DNA of 64,000 nucleotides, taken from contig NZ_QRJO01000003.1 of the NCBI RefSeq assembly GCF_003471585.1, forward strand, positions 155,428-219,427, given 5' to 3'. The notes below the pieces were generated by a model, which was given only the letters and a program-made list of their open reading frames with translations, was not told where the DNA came from and made no database searches. A program made the position numbers and the translations under genes. Each line of letters begins with the position of its first letter. The first letter of the stretch is position 1. Below are positions 18,101-26,108 of this stretch, in pieces. This DNA is from Collinsella sp. AM18-10 (GTDB lineage Bacteria > Actinomycetota > Coriobacteriia > Coriobacteriales > Coriobacteriaceae).

Positions 18101-18107
18101 GGTTCAT
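15096..18107 (-). CDS. TOTE-type primase-helicase conflict protein
   Basis: The 1003-residue protein combines three parts. Residues ~90-330 are a primase-like (AEP) region with a Cys cluster (CANEWKSGICPK...CAECG), a DFDGADW acidic motif and RSGNGTHVWFF. Residues ~470-840 are a superfamily II helicase with Walker A PTGFGKT, DECHH and SATPERSDG, ending in QQAGRLHRSHEGK. The C-terminal ~120 residues resemble a phospholipase-D-like fold (IFIAAPYASAACLAKLAA). This order matches the TOTE conflict systems described by the Aravind group. The ATG used has no clear ribosome binding site; an in-frame ATG nine codons later is possible. It sits beside a toxin-antitoxin pair, which suggests a defence role. 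Confidence 0.8.
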   Translation of the reverse strand: MNPNKNGIYMSTVTHQYALIGDTVFQFKETVVHVSELHGQIVICSNGPDIRYATLEEWEKAGTSFDRWAQVEGIVTSASPARDKLELFRNLFTGRKDVYAHGYRRKDGGIGYTPVCANEWKSGICPKANRQKTKCAECGNRVFPELSDTAIISHFKGSDDRLRDVIGQYVLDNDSNTKVLVIDFDGADWKEATNAIRLVAKNHGIDAAVERSRSGNGTHVWFFFLELTSAKIAREFGSSLITEAAALNKTITFEAFDRMLPAQSTIPEGGFGNLIALPFQGKAQRKGNSVFVDEQFEPFPDQWLYLSQIQLVPHATVQNLIESIDNKPHGISAAVAGNTAAPHSQRPRKRLPLTPQDFPSSLPVTQADMLYITEKSLSPAAQMEVRRLATFANPEFFRAQSMHQSVFGKPRYIDLSELRDGCVAIPRGCKAQLKRLLQEAGASAHYSDKRMSGNPIVMTFKGALRPEQQIATEQMLNYEDGIMSAPTGFGKTVIGAYLIAAIGLPTLVIVPKTALIAQWKSQLERFIDITDNRKPVRTPKGRISKRQPPLIGQIGGGKTTISHLIDIASFQSLSSKDPQTGEPIAKEFVRDYGLIICDECHHAAAPQLELVLKSAPAKYVYGLSATPERSDGLTRALSMLCGPLRHVIDPKTQAIQQGIQRVVRPRFTGVRLPAYEPGASFNQVLDLLCAHTARNEAIVDDALETASNGRHPLVLSKRKKHAEELCRLLQSRGHEPILLTGEIDAKERKAILNSLPGFEHEHRIIIATEGLLGEGFDLSYLDTLLIATPISWDGSITQQAGRLHRSHEGKQRVEIFDYVDLSIPMLARMYQKRLKTYAKLGYEVFAANDNKRADQNILVRPARAVEALADDIARATKNIFIAAPYASAACLAKLAAVLTGAAARGIALEISIASTPHNDVKAILTEMNVDYSIKAERRLCASVIDEETVWYGTIPLLAFPKKEDCSIRFKSSEVAAELLSEIQRRGEPEVAATNGTSPTVTVE

Positions 18108-18297
18108 TAAAATGAGAGTACGTTATTTTGTTTTTTTGGGCATCCGATTCTGATTTTGGTTCGGTGATAGTGGAGTGCGGCTCCGTGAGTGGTGTTTGGC
18201 TAGTGCCAAAATGTGTGGTAGCTGTTGTTGAATGGGTTTGAGTGGCTATGAGACGGGCTGGAGATCCTGGGAACTACCTCCGAATAGACCCGGTGGA

Positions 18298-18506
18298 CAA
18301 AAAATGGCAAATATGAGTACTGTTGTTGTGGTGGTATCATATCATCTGGAAAGTATTTAAGACCAATCGAGTGAAATCGAATATAACCAACCCCTAACCA
18401 CGGCGATTCGGGACTTTACGGCGCTCAAAATCGGCAGAAGAAAGCAAATTCAGCCAGATTTCGCTGCGACTAAATTGGTAACAGTACTCATATTTGCCAT
18501 TTTTTG
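18298..18506. mobile_element. MITE-like element with 27-bp inverted ends
   Basis: Bases 18298-18324 and 18480-18506 are exact reverse complements (arm begins CAAAAAATGGCAAATATGAG) around an AT-rich 155-base interior without a credible gene. Length, perfect ends and an AT-rich core suit a miniature inverted-repeat element. It lies between the TOTE-type gene start and the second DegV gene. No target-site duplication is obvious. Confidence 0.6.
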
Positions 18507-18819
18507 ACCAAGGGGTATCGCAAGGGGGCTGGATAAAGCGTCGATGGCCTTCGAAATCTCGATTAGGTAGTTGAGCGGCAATGAAGTTGCGGCGTAATGG
18601 GAAGCGGTTCGCAGCTTTTCGGCCATAACGGCCCCTTTACCGCCGCCATTCCTAAAGAGATGCCGGCGCGCCTTGAGTTGGAGCACGCCGGCGTGATGGC
18701 TTTGCTGTGGCTGGGCGCACCTCGGTCGTTCGACTGACCGGCATGTCCGGTCTTGCCAAACGGGCTTTTGTTAGCGCTTAATGTTTGCCCAGATAAAACC
18801 TGCCAAAATAAACCTGTCC
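18507..18819. other. intergenic stretch without a credible gene
   Basis: This region between the MITE-like element and the DegV gene contains small hairpins (GACCGG-CATG-TCCGGTC near 18738; AACCTGCC/GGCAGGTT around 18798-18834, overlapping the degV stop). Only short open frames of implausible composition are present. I see no gene in it. Confidence 0.5.
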
Positions 18820-19680
18820 CTAATTGGCAGGTTGGTAGCGGGGGCAGTAGCTGATGGCTATGGCGTCGACGCCTACGTGGGTGGCGATGGTGCAGCCGAT
18901 GGGGCCGGTGCCGGCGTCTACGAAGTTCTGGCCTGCGAGCGCTTGGTAGACGAGCTCCTGCTCCTCGGCAGCGCCGGTCGTGAGCACGCGCACGCTGGAG
19001 CCCGGATGTTCGGCCAAAAATGCGAGGCAATCGGCCATGGTGTTGGCAACGATGCGCTTGGCTCCGCGGCCCTTCTTGATGGCCTTGATCTCGCCCGACT
19101 GCCACTCCGGCGAAACGGCCAGGCGAATGTTGAGCATCTGCGTCAGCTGACCAGCGAGCTTGGGCGCGCGGCCGTTCTTGACCAAGTTCTCGAGCGTGCG
19201 GGGAATCAGCAGCAGGTGTGCGTCGGGCAGCGTCGCGCGGATCTGCGCCTCGGTCTCGTCCAAGCTGCGGCCGTCTTCGCGCATGGCCAGCGCGTACTCA
19301 ACCAACAGGCCCTCGGCGCCCGAGCCGGTGCGCGAGTCGACGCAGCGCACGTCGAGCTCATGGGTGTCGGCTACCAGACATGCGTTGGCATAGCAGGCGG
19401 ACCACTCGCTGCACAGCGAAATAAAGATGGCGCTGTCGTGGCCATCGGCGAGCACGCGGTCAAAGAGCGCCTTGAACTCGCCGGCGCTCGGCTGCGACGT
19501 GTGCGGCAGCTGCTCGGAGTCGGCCATGCGAGCGACGTACTCCTCGGCGGTAATCTGCGCCTGGTCGAGCAGGTCCTCGCCTTCGATAATCACGTGCAGC
19601 GGAATCACGTAAATACCGAGCTCTTGGGCGCGGGCGGGGGAGATGTCCGACGTGGAGTCGGTTATGATGGCAAAAGACAT
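18820..19680 (-). CDS. DegV family fatty-acid-binding protein
   Basis: The 286-residue protein starts FAIITDSTSDISPARAQELGI, the typical DegV opening, and has the HTSQPSAGEF and ISLCSEWSACYANA segments that line the lipid pocket. The ATG at 19680 follows AAAGG; an upstream in-frame extension lacks a ribosome binding site and is very basic. Fatty acid binding and delivery to a FakA kinase is the likely role. It diverges from the HAD phosphatase gene. A hairpin overlapping its stop may serve as terminator. Confidence 0.92.
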   Translation of the reverse strand: MSFAIITDSTSDISPARAQELGIYVIPLHVIIEGEDLLDQAQITAEEYVARMADSEQLPHTSQPSAGEFKALFDRVLADGHDSAIFISLCSEWSACYANACLVADTHELDVRCVDSRTGSGAEGLLVEYALAMREDGRSLDETEAQIRATLPDAHLLLIPRTLENLVKNGRAPKLAGQLTQMLNIRLAVSPEWQSGEIKAIKKGRGAKRIVANTMADCLAFLAEHPGSSVRVLTTGAAEEQELVYQALAGQNFVDAGTGPIGCTIATHVGVDAIAISYCPRYQPAN

Positions 19681-19837
19681 AGTTGCACCTTTCGTCGGGG
19701 CGCTTGTGCGCCGCCTTCTGAGAGCAAAATGCGACAAGTATAGTGGAGTCATTCCACATTACTAGGTTCAATTGTTGAATAGTCAACAGTTTGAAGTGAC
19801 GGTGTGGAAATCATCAATTGGGGAAGAGGGGGTGCCG

Positions 19838-20500
19838 GTGGAGGCACTGGAGATAGGTAAGCGCCCGGTCGTGCTGTTCGATTTTGACGGTACGGTGGCC
19901 GATACGGGCCGGGCGGTGATGACCTCGACGCGCAAGACGCTTGCCGCGCGCGGGTTTTCGGAGGCGCAGATGGGCGACCTGCGACGCATGATCGGGCCGC
20001 CGCTGTGGAAGAGCTTTCACGACTTTTACGGCTTCTCCCGCGAGGAGTCGCTCGTGGTGGCAGACGAGTACCGCGCCTTTTTTGACGAGCTGGGACCGGA
20101 AGAGTATCCCGTGTTCGATGGAATTCCCGCGCTGCTCGATGGCCTTGCCACGCAGGGACATCACCTGGCTGTGGCGACCTCTCGCATGGAGGCGAAGTGC
20201 ATTGACATGGTGGGCGAGCTTGGCCTTCGCCAGTTCGAAGCCGTGGTCGGCATGAATCCTCCGCAGGGCCGCGAGACCAAGGCCGATTCGATCCGCGATG
20301 CCCTGGCGGCACTTGGGGCGCGCGCCGACGATGCCGTGATGATCGGCGATCGCTTTAACGACGTGGAGGGCGCACACGCAATGGGCGTGCCGTGCATCGG
20401 CATTTATTCGGGTGCGGCGGCGCCGGGCGAGCACGAGGCGGCGGGTGCCGACGCAGTGGTGCACTCGGTGGCCGAGCTTGCTAAACTTTTCGCTATCTAG
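19838..20500 (+). CDS. HAD-family phosphatase, phosphoglycolate phosphatase-like
   Basis: The 220-residue protein shows the HAD motifs LFDFDGTVADT (nucleophile and acid Asp), VATSRM (motif II), a Lys in ETKADSI and IGDRFNDVEGA (motif IV). The cap between motifs I and II is of the helical type seen in Gph and PpaX. The substrate is unproven. The start is uncertain: I use the GTG six bases after GAGGGG; a GTG two codons earlier and a TTG at 19772 are alternatives. The M20 dipeptidase gene follows after 54 bases and is probably co-transcribed. Confidence 0.87.
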   Translation: MEALEIGKRPVVLFDFDGTVADTGRAVMTSTRKTLAARGFSEAQMGDLRRMIGPPLWKSFHDFYGFSREESLVVADEYRAFFDELGPEEYPVFDGIPALLDGLATQGHHLAVATSRMEAKCIDMVGELGLRQFEAVVGMNPPQGRETKADSIRDALAALGARADDAVMIGDRFNDVEGAHAMGVPCIGIYSGAAAPGEHEAAGADAVVHSVAELAKLFAI

Positions 20501-20554
20501 GGACTTAATGTGAGGGGCGGGCGCGCTCGTCGCTCATTGGTAAGGAGGTCGTTC

Positions 20555-21991
20555 ATGAATCAGGTGGAGCAGAGTGTTGCCGAGTACGTTGACGAGGTCT
20601 GGGAGGACGTCGTCGCCGATATCGAGCAGCTGGTGAGCTACCCGTCTGTTGCCGTTGCCGCCGATGCAGAGCCCGGTGCGCCGTTTGGCCGCCCGGTCCG
20701 TGATGCGCTCGATTGCGCGCTCGGCATTGCGCAAAAGCTCGGCTACCAGACGAGCGATGACGAGGGCTATGTGGGCATCGCCGATATCCCGGGCCGCGGC
20801 GACAAGCAGCTCGCGACCATCTGCCACGTGGACGTGGTGCCCGCCGGTCCTGGCTGGAATACCGACCCCTTTGCGATGGAGCGTCGCGAGGGCTGGCTGC
20901 TCGGCCGCGGTGTGATCGACGACAAGGGCCCGGCCGTGCTGTCGCTCTACGCTGGCGCCTACCTGCTCAAGCACGGCATTGTGCCGCGCTATACCTTCCG
21001 CGCGCTGCTGGGCTGCGATGAGGAAGTGGGCATGTCCGACGTTCACCATTATCTTGAGAACCACGCGAACCCCGACTTTCTGTTTACGCCCGATGCCGAG
21101 TTCCCGGTCTGCAATGCCGAGAAAGGTCAGTTTGGGGCGACGTTTGTGAGCCCCAAGATCGACGGTGGGCGCATTGTGTCCTGGAGCGGCGCCGAGGCGA
21201 GCAACGCCATTCCATCGCAGTCTATCTGCGAACTTGCGATTGCCGCCGATGAGCTGCCAGCGCCCGTTGAGAACGCCGACCGCTTGGAGATCACGGCACT
21301 CGATAACGGGCATGCGCAGATTTTCGCCCATGGTATCGGCGGTCATGCCTCAATGCCCGAGGGAACGATCAATGCCGTCGGCCTCATCGTGGCGTATCTG
21401 CGCGAGGCCGAGGACGCGTTTGGTGCCCGTGACGAGTGCCTGTTGACGCCTGCCGAGCACGAGTTCGTTAAGTTCCTGGCCTTTGTGCATGCGGATGCCT
21501 ATGGCCGCGGCCTGGGTATCGACGCGACGAGCCCGGCGTTTGGCCCGCTCACCTGCAACCCCGGCGTCATCCGTGTGGCGGACGGCCACATTGAGCAGGT
21601 CATCGACGTGCGCTTCCCGGATAGCACGAGCGCCGACACCATCTGCGAGCAGCTCGAGCCGCTCGTGGGCCGTTTTGGCGTGACGTGTCGTGTGGGTCGT
21701 GCGAAGGTGCCGTTCTCGGTTTCTGCCGACGATCCGGCCGTGAAGGCGCTTATCGATACCTATAACGAGTTTACGGGCAAGCATGCCGAGCCCTTTGCCA
21801 TGGGCGGCGGCACGTACGCGCGCAACTTTGCCCGCGCTGTCTCGTTTGGTCCCGAGGAAACCGGCCTGGAGCTGCCCGCATGGGGCGGCCAGATGCACGG
21901 TCCCAACGAGTGCGCCAACGAAGAGCAGCTCAAGCAAGCGCTCAAGATCTATATTGTTGCGATCCTCCGTTTGAATGAACTAGAACTTTAA
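20555..21991 (+). CDS. Sapep-type M20 dipeptidase
   Basis: The 478-residue protein has the metal-binding signatures of M20 peptidases: CHVDVVPAG, GRGVIDDKGP with the bridging Asp, and LGCDEEVGM with the catalytic Glu pair. A C-terminal MHGPNECANEE provides the last ligand. The overall layout and the lid domain insertion (residues ~190-370) match the Sapep/PepV dipeptidases that cleave Xaa-His or beta-Ala dipeptides with Zn or Mn. The start follows AAGGAGG. Together with the HAD gene upstream it forms a likely two-gene unit. Confidence 0.92.
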   Translation: MNQVEQSVAEYVDEVWEDVVADIEQLVSYPSVAVAADAEPGAPFGRPVRDALDCALGIAQKLGYQTSDDEGYVGIADIPGRGDKQLATICHVDVVPAGPGWNTDPFAMERREGWLLGRGVIDDKGPAVLSLYAGAYLLKHGIVPRYTFRALLGCDEEVGMSDVHHYLENHANPDFLFTPDAEFPVCNAEKGQFGATFVSPKIDGGRIVSWSGAEASNAIPSQSICELAIAADELPAPVENADRLEITALDNGHAQIFAHGIGGHASMPEGTINAVGLIVAYLREAEDAFGARDECLLTPAEHEFVKFLAFVHADAYGRGLGIDATSPAFGPLTCNPGVIRVADGHIEQVIDVRFPDSTSADTICEQLEPLVGRFGVTCRVGRAKVPFSVSADDPAVKALIDTYNEFTGKHAEPFAMGGGTYARNFARAVSFGPEETGLELPAWGGQMHGPNECANEEQLKQALKIYIVAILRLNELEL

Positions 21992-22014
21992 GGTTACGCG
22001 GTTTCCCAATCTAA

Positions 22015-22079
22015 GTTGCGGTGGAATAGTTCCTAGAATGGGCCATTTGATGGCCAAACAGGAACTATTTCACCGCAAC
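22015..22079. repeat. palindromic repeat, GTTGCGGTG family, copy 3
   Basis: GTTGCGGTGGAATAGTTCC (22015-22033) pairs with 22061-22079 with one mismatch, and the centre holds a GGCCAT-TTG-ATGGCC hairpin. Just upstream, GTTACGCGGTTT at 21993-22004 looks like a left-over stem-1 arm of the structured elements at 8533 and 11762. Confidence 0.85.
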
Positions 22080-22123
22080 TATGTTTTTATTGGTGTAAAA
22101 GGCTGGCCATGCTTGTCGGCGGG

Positions 22124-22141
22124 TTTGTTATCCGTTTGTAA
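22124..22141 (+). promoter_or_regulatory. candidate Pho-box direct repeat
   Basis: TTTGTTA and TTTGTAA are spaced with an 11-base period upstream of pstS, as PhoP-type regulators require. The support is limited to the spacing and the location. Confidence 0.3.
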
Positions 22142-22243
22142 AGGCTGGGCAGAGCTTGCGGTAAGGGTCTATCAAATGCCCGTAAGAAACAGCAGTTGGC
22201 GCGGGCGCTGCCCGGTCGAGGCCGTATCTTTCCAAACAGCAAA

Positions 22244-22260
22244 GCGGGCAGGGTGCCCGC
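22244..22260 (+). promoter_or_regulatory. leader hairpin before pstS
   Basis: GCGGGCA-GGG-TGCCCGC is a perfect 7-bp hairpin ending 25 bases before the pstS ATG. It could stabilise the mRNA or affect initiation. Confidence 0.4.
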
Positions 22261-22285
22261 GAGTCGCATGTATGAAAGGAAGATC

Positions 22286-23224
22286 ATGCTCGATCAGGCT
22301 TATTCTCGTCGTCAGTTCCTCGGCCTCGCTGGTGGTCTTGCCGGCATCGTCGGTCTCGGCCTCGTTGGCTGCGGTGGCTCCAACGCCGCCAACACCGCTG
22401 CTGAGGGTAGCGCCGCTGCTGCCGAGTCCGTCTCCGGCGAGGTGACCTACGACGGCGCCTCCTCGTTCCAGGCTCTCGTCGAGGCTGCTGCCGAGAAGTT
22501 TATGGATGCCAACCCGGACGTCTCCATCTCCGGTTCGGGCAACGGTTCGGGCAAGGGCCTGACCGCTGTTGCCGCCGGCACCGTTACTATCGGTAACTCC
22601 GACGTCTTCGCCGAGACCAAGCTCGAGGCCGATCAGGTCAAGAACCTCGTCGATCACGAGGTCGCCGTCGTGGGCATGGGCCCTGTCGTCTCCAAGAACG
22701 TCAAGGTCGATGACCTGTCCCTCGAGCAGCTCAAGGGCATCTTCTCCGGCCAGATCACCAACTGGAAGGAGGTCGGCGGCGACGACGCCAAGATCGTCGT
22801 CCTCAACCGCAAGGCAGGCTCCGGCACCCGCGCCACCTTCGAGGCCGCCGTCTTTGGCGACGAGGCCGTCGACTTTAAGGGCGACGCCGAGCTCGATAAG
22901 TCCGGCGACGTCCAGACTCAGATGGGCAGCACCGACAATGCCATCTCCTACCTCGACTTCTCGCACTTCGACGACTCCAAGTTCAACGCCATCAAGGTCG
23001 AGGGCGTGGAGCCCAAGAGCGCAAACGTCACCGACGACTCCTTCAAGATCTGGGCTACCGAGCACATGTACTGCGCGAAGGACGCCGACGAGGCCACCAA
23101 GGCCTTCCTGGAGTTCATGCTTTCCGACGACGTCCAGGGCAAACTCGTCGAGGAGCAGGGCTTTATCCCCGTCTCTGCCATGAAGGTCGTCAAGGACGCC
23201 AGCGGTAAGGTCTCTGCTAAATAA
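22286..23224 (+). CDS. pstS: phosphate ABC transporter substrate-binding lipoprotein
   Basis: The 312-residue protein has a twin-arginine signal SRRQFLGLAGG followed by a lipobox ending LVGC, with the lipidated Cys at about residue 29. It should therefore be exported folded by Tat and anchored outside. The mature part shows PstS hallmarks: GSGKGLTAV, ITNWKEVGG and RKAGSGTRATFE, which line the phosphate site. The start follows GAAAGGAAG. It heads pstSCAB; a phoU gene does not follow in this window. Confidence 0.95.
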   Translation: MLDQAYSRRQFLGLAGGLAGIVGLGLVGCGGSNAANTAAEGSAAAAESVSGEVTYDGASSFQALVEAAAEKFMDANPDVSISGSGNGSGKGLTAVAAGTVTIGNSDVFAETKLEADQVKNLVDHEVAVVGMGPVVSKNVKVDDLSLEQLKGIFSGQITNWKEVGGDDAKIVVLNRKAGSGTRATFEAAVFGDEAVDFKGDAELDKSGDVQTQMGSTDNAISYLDFSHFDDSKFNAIKVEGVEPKSANVTDDSFKIWATEHMYCAKDADEATKAFLEFMLSDDVQGKLVEEQGFIPVSAMKVVKDASGKVSAK

Positions 23225-23248
23225 GCAATCGCCCCGGAAAGGTTTGCA

Positions 23249-24157
23249 ATGGCAAAACAGCTGCCAAAGCGCGAGCTTGAGAACGTGGGCCTGGGCGTCA
23301 CGGGCGCGTGCGTAGCGCTCGTGACGCTTGTCGTTGCCGCGCTCATCTTTATGGTCGCCCAAAAGGGCCTCTCGGCTTTTCTCAAGGACGGCGTCTCGGT
23401 CGTCGAGTTTTTTACCGGTACCAAGTGGGACCTGGCCAACACGGCCGAAAACGGCCTGCCCTATACCGGCGCCCTGCCCCTGATCGTCACCTCGTTTGCG
23501 GTCATGGTGCTCTCCACGCTTATCGCGCTGCCCATCGCCATCGGCTCTGCCATCTTTGCGGTCGAGATCCAGCCTAAGTTTGGCTCCAAGGTCTTTCAGC
23601 CGCTTATTGAGCTTTTGACCGGCATTCCCTCGGTCGTCTTTGGCCTGATTGGCTTTCACGTGGTCGTCGGTCTTATGAAGAGCGTTTTCCACGTAAGCAC
23701 GGGTCTGGGCATCTTGCCCGGCGCCATCGTACTGGCCGTCATGATTCTGCCGACGATGACTACGCTTTCGGTCGACGGCCTGCGCGCCGTGCCCGATAGC
23801 TACCGCCAGGGTTCGCTCGCGCTGGGCTACACCCGCTGGCAGACCATCTGGCACGTGGTGCTCAAGTCCGCCATGCCGTCGCTCATGACCGCAGTCATCC
23901 TTGGCATGACCCGCGCCTTTGGCGAGACGCTCGCCGTGCGCATGGTCATTGGCGGCATCGAGGCCATGCCGACGTCGCTGCTGTCGCCGGCGTCCACCAT
24001 CACCACCACGCTCACCACGTCCATGGCGGTCTATGCCGAGGGCTCGGCCCAGGACGACGTCCTGTGGGCGCTCGGCCTGCTGCTGATGGGCATGAGCCTC
24101 ATCTTTATCCTGATCATCCACCTTATCGGCCGCAAGGGGGCGAAGGCTCGTGGCTAG
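23249..24157 (+). CDS. pstC: phosphate ABC transporter permease PstC
   Basis: The 302-residue membrane protein has about six hydrophobic helices and the PstC features GLPYTGALPLIVTS, ELLTGIPSVVFGLIGF and the EAA-type coupling loop with SLALGYTRWQTIWHVVL. It pairs with PstA to form the channel for phosphate delivered by PstS. The stop overlaps the pstA start by eight bases, so translation is probably coupled. Confidence 0.95.
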   Translation: MAKQLPKRELENVGLGVTGACVALVTLVVAALIFMVAQKGLSAFLKDGVSVVEFFTGTKWDLANTAENGLPYTGALPLIVTSFAVMVLSTLIALPIAIGSAIFAVEIQPKFGSKVFQPLIELLTGIPSVVFGLIGFHVVVGLMKSVFHVSTGLGILPGAIVLAVMILPTMTTLSVDGLRAVPDSYRQGSLALGYTRWQTIWHVVLKSAMPSLMTAVILGMTRAFGETLAVRMVIGGIEAMPTSLLSPASTITTTLTTSMAVYAEGSAQDDVLWALGLLLMGMSLIFILIIHLIGRKGAKARG

Positions 24158-25076
24158 CACGCGCATCCACATCGACGAGGCGAGACTCGGGCGTGTCCAA
24201 AAGCAGGACCGCATCGCCACGGGCGTGCTGACGGCGATTGTCGCCATCGTCATGCTTATCGTCGTCTCCATGGTGGCCTACATCCTGTTCGAGGGTATCT
24301 CGACGCTGTTCCAGCCGGGCTTTCTCACGCAGCCCGCACGCGCCAACGGAACGCAGGGCGGCGTGCTCTACCAGCTGTTCGACTCGTTCTATCTGCTGCT
24401 GATCACCCTGATCATCTCGTTGCCCATTAGCCTGGGCGGCGCGGTCTTTTTGGTTGAGTACGCGCCCGATGGGCCTATTCGCGACATCGCCTCGACCGCC
24501 ATCGAGACGCTGTCCTCGCTGCCCTCCATTGTCGTCGGCATGTTCGGCTTTCTGGTGTTCTCGGTGCAGCTGGGCTGGAAGTACTCCATCATCTCCGGCG
24601 CCGTCGCGCTCACCATGTTCAACATCCCCATCCTGGTGCGCGTGATTCAGCAGGCGCTCGAGGACGTGCCGCAGGCCCAGCGCGATGCGTGCCTGGCCAT
24701 GGGACTCACCCGCTGGGAGGCCACGCTGCACATTCTGATTCCCGAGGCCATGCCCGCCATCGTGACCGGCATCGTGCTTTCGGCCGGCCGCGTGTTTGGC
24801 GAGGCCGCGGCGCTGCTCTTTACCTCGGGCATGAGCTCGCCGGTGCGTCTGAACTTCTTGAGCTTTAACCTGTCGAGTCCCACCTGCGCCTGGAACGTGT
24901 TCCGCCCCGGTGAGTCGCTCGCCGTGCACATCTACAAGATTTACGGTGAGGGCAGCCCCGAGGCCCAGCAGATCGTTTGGGGCACCGCGGCGCTGCTGAT
25001 GATTTGCGTGCTGCTGTTTAACGTAGTCGCCCGTATCGTGGGCAAGCAACTGGCAAGGAGGATGACGGCCGAATGA
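24150..25076 (+). CDS. pstA: phosphate ABC transporter permease PstA
   Basis: The 308-residue protein starts at a GTG inside the end of pstC. It has about six membrane helices, the ETLSSLPSIVVGMFGFLVF segment and the coupling loop CLAMGLTRWEATLHILIPEA. The LTSGMSSP-like region (ALLFTSGMSSPVRLN) is typical of PstA. Its stop overlaps the pstB start in ATGA. It acts as the second channel subunit of the high-affinity phosphate transporter. Confidence 0.95.
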   Translation: MASTRIHIDEARLGRVQKQDRIATGVLTAIVAIVMLIVVSMVAYILFEGISTLFQPGFLTQPARANGTQGGVLYQLFDSFYLLLITLIISLPISLGGAVFLVEYAPDGPIRDIASTAIETLSSLPSIVVGMFGFLVFSVQLGWKYSIISGAVALTMFNIPILVRVIQQALEDVPQAQRDACLAMGLTRWEATLHILIPEAMPAIVTGIVLSAGRVFGEAAALLFTSGMSSPVRLNFLSFNLSSPTCAWNVFRPGESLAVHIYKIYGEGSPEAQQIVWGTAALLMICVLLFNVVARIVGKQLARRMTAE

Positions 25077-25945
25077 GCGAGATGAATACAACGCCCGCAA
25101 CCGAAGCGGCCACGTCCGAGACCCAGGACTTTCTGTCGAGCGTGGGACAAAGCGAAAAGCACGTGCGCGTGAGCGGCAAGGCCGTGAGCGACGAGGTCGT
25201 GCTCTCCACCAAGGACGTCAACGTGTACTATGGCGACCACCATGCGCTGCACGATACGTCGCTCGACTTTCACAAGGGCGAGATCACGGCGCTCATCGGG
25301 CCTTCGGGCTGTGGTAAGTCGACCTTTTTGCGCAGCCTTAACCTTATGAATCGCGAGATTCGCGGCTGCCGCGTAGAGGGCGAGATTAACTACCGCGGGC
25401 GCAACATCAACACGCGCCGTGAGAACACCTACGAGCTGCGTCGCTCCATTGGCATGGTGTTCCAGCAGCCCAACCCCTTCCGCAAGTCTATTCGCGACAA
25501 CATCACGTTTGCGCCTAAGCGCCACGGCATCACCGACCGCGACGAGCTCGACCGCATGGTCGAGGAAAGCCTGCGCGGCGCGGCGCTTTGGGACGAGGTC
25601 AAGGACAAGCTCGACAAGAGTGCCTACGCGCTTTCGGGCGGCCAGCAGCAGCGTCTGTGCATTGCGCGCACGCTGGCGCTCAACCCCGACGTGATCCTGT
25701 TCGACGAGCCCTGCTCGGCGCTCGACCCCATCTCGACGTTGGCGATCGAGGACCTTATGTCGTCGATTGTGGCCGAGCGCGCCATCGTCATCGTGACGCA
25801 CAACATGGAGCAGGCGTCGCGCGTGTCCAACCGCACGGCGTTCTTCTACATGGGCGATATGGTCGAGTACGACGAGACCGACGAGATTTTCCAACGGCCC
25901 AAGGATAAGCGGCTGAATGATTACCTCACCGGCATGTTCTCCTAG
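25073..25945 (+). CDS. pstB: phosphate ABC transporter ATPase PstB
   Basis: The 290-residue ATPase carries Walker A GPSGCGKST, the Q-loop QQPNPF, signature LSGGQQQRLCIAR, Walker B ILFDEPCSALDP and the H-loop VTHNMEQA. An acidic ~45-residue N-terminal extension precedes the usual PstB start. It is the last gene of pstSCAB, followed by two hairpins, the second with a T-run. Confidence 0.96.
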   Translation: MSEMNTTPATEAATSETQDFLSSVGQSEKHVRVSGKAVSDEVVLSTKDVNVYYGDHHALHDTSLDFHKGEITALIGPSGCGKSTFLRSLNLMNREIRGCRVEGEINYRGRNINTRRENTYELRRSIGMVFQQPNPFRKSIRDNITFAPKRHGITDRDELDRMVEESLRGAALWDEVKDKLDKSAYALSGGQQQRLCIARTLALNPDVILFDEPCSALDPISTLAIEDLMSSIVAERAIVIVTHNMEQASRVSNRTAFFYMGDMVEYDETDEIFQRPKDKRLNDYLTGMFS

Positions 25946-25963
25946 TCCGGGACATGCTTGAGG

Positions 25964-26038
25964 CCCGCGGCGGCCACGGTTGCCGCGGGACTGATTGGAG
26001 TGGCGGGTCATCTCTTGTGGGAGATGGCCCGCCTTTTT
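25964..26038 (+). terminator. pst operon terminator (two hairpins)
   Basis: CCCGCGGC/GCCGCGGG (25964-25989) is followed by GGCGGGTCATCTC/GAGATGGCCCGCC (26002-26033) and TTTTT. The second is a good intrinsic terminator ending the pst transcript before the ABC-F gene. Confidence 0.85.
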
Positions 26039-26108
26039 GTGTCGTGTGCGGCCCGCCTTTTCGCTGCTATCATGGACAACGTTGAATTTCTACGAAGGAG
26101 CAGGGCAT

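Noticed and set aside
18450..18686. 78-codon - strand frame overlapping the right arm of the MITE-like element
   Set aside because: No ribosome binding site and atypical composition; part of the frame is the inverted repeat itself.
22172..24271. Long open frame on the - strand opposite pstS and pstC
   Set aside because: It is a composition-driven antisense frame; the + strand genes have clear motifs, signal peptide and operon spacing.
25946..26108. phoU after pstB
   Set aside because: The pst operon ends in two hairpins and is followed by an ABC-F gene; no PhoU-like frame is present.
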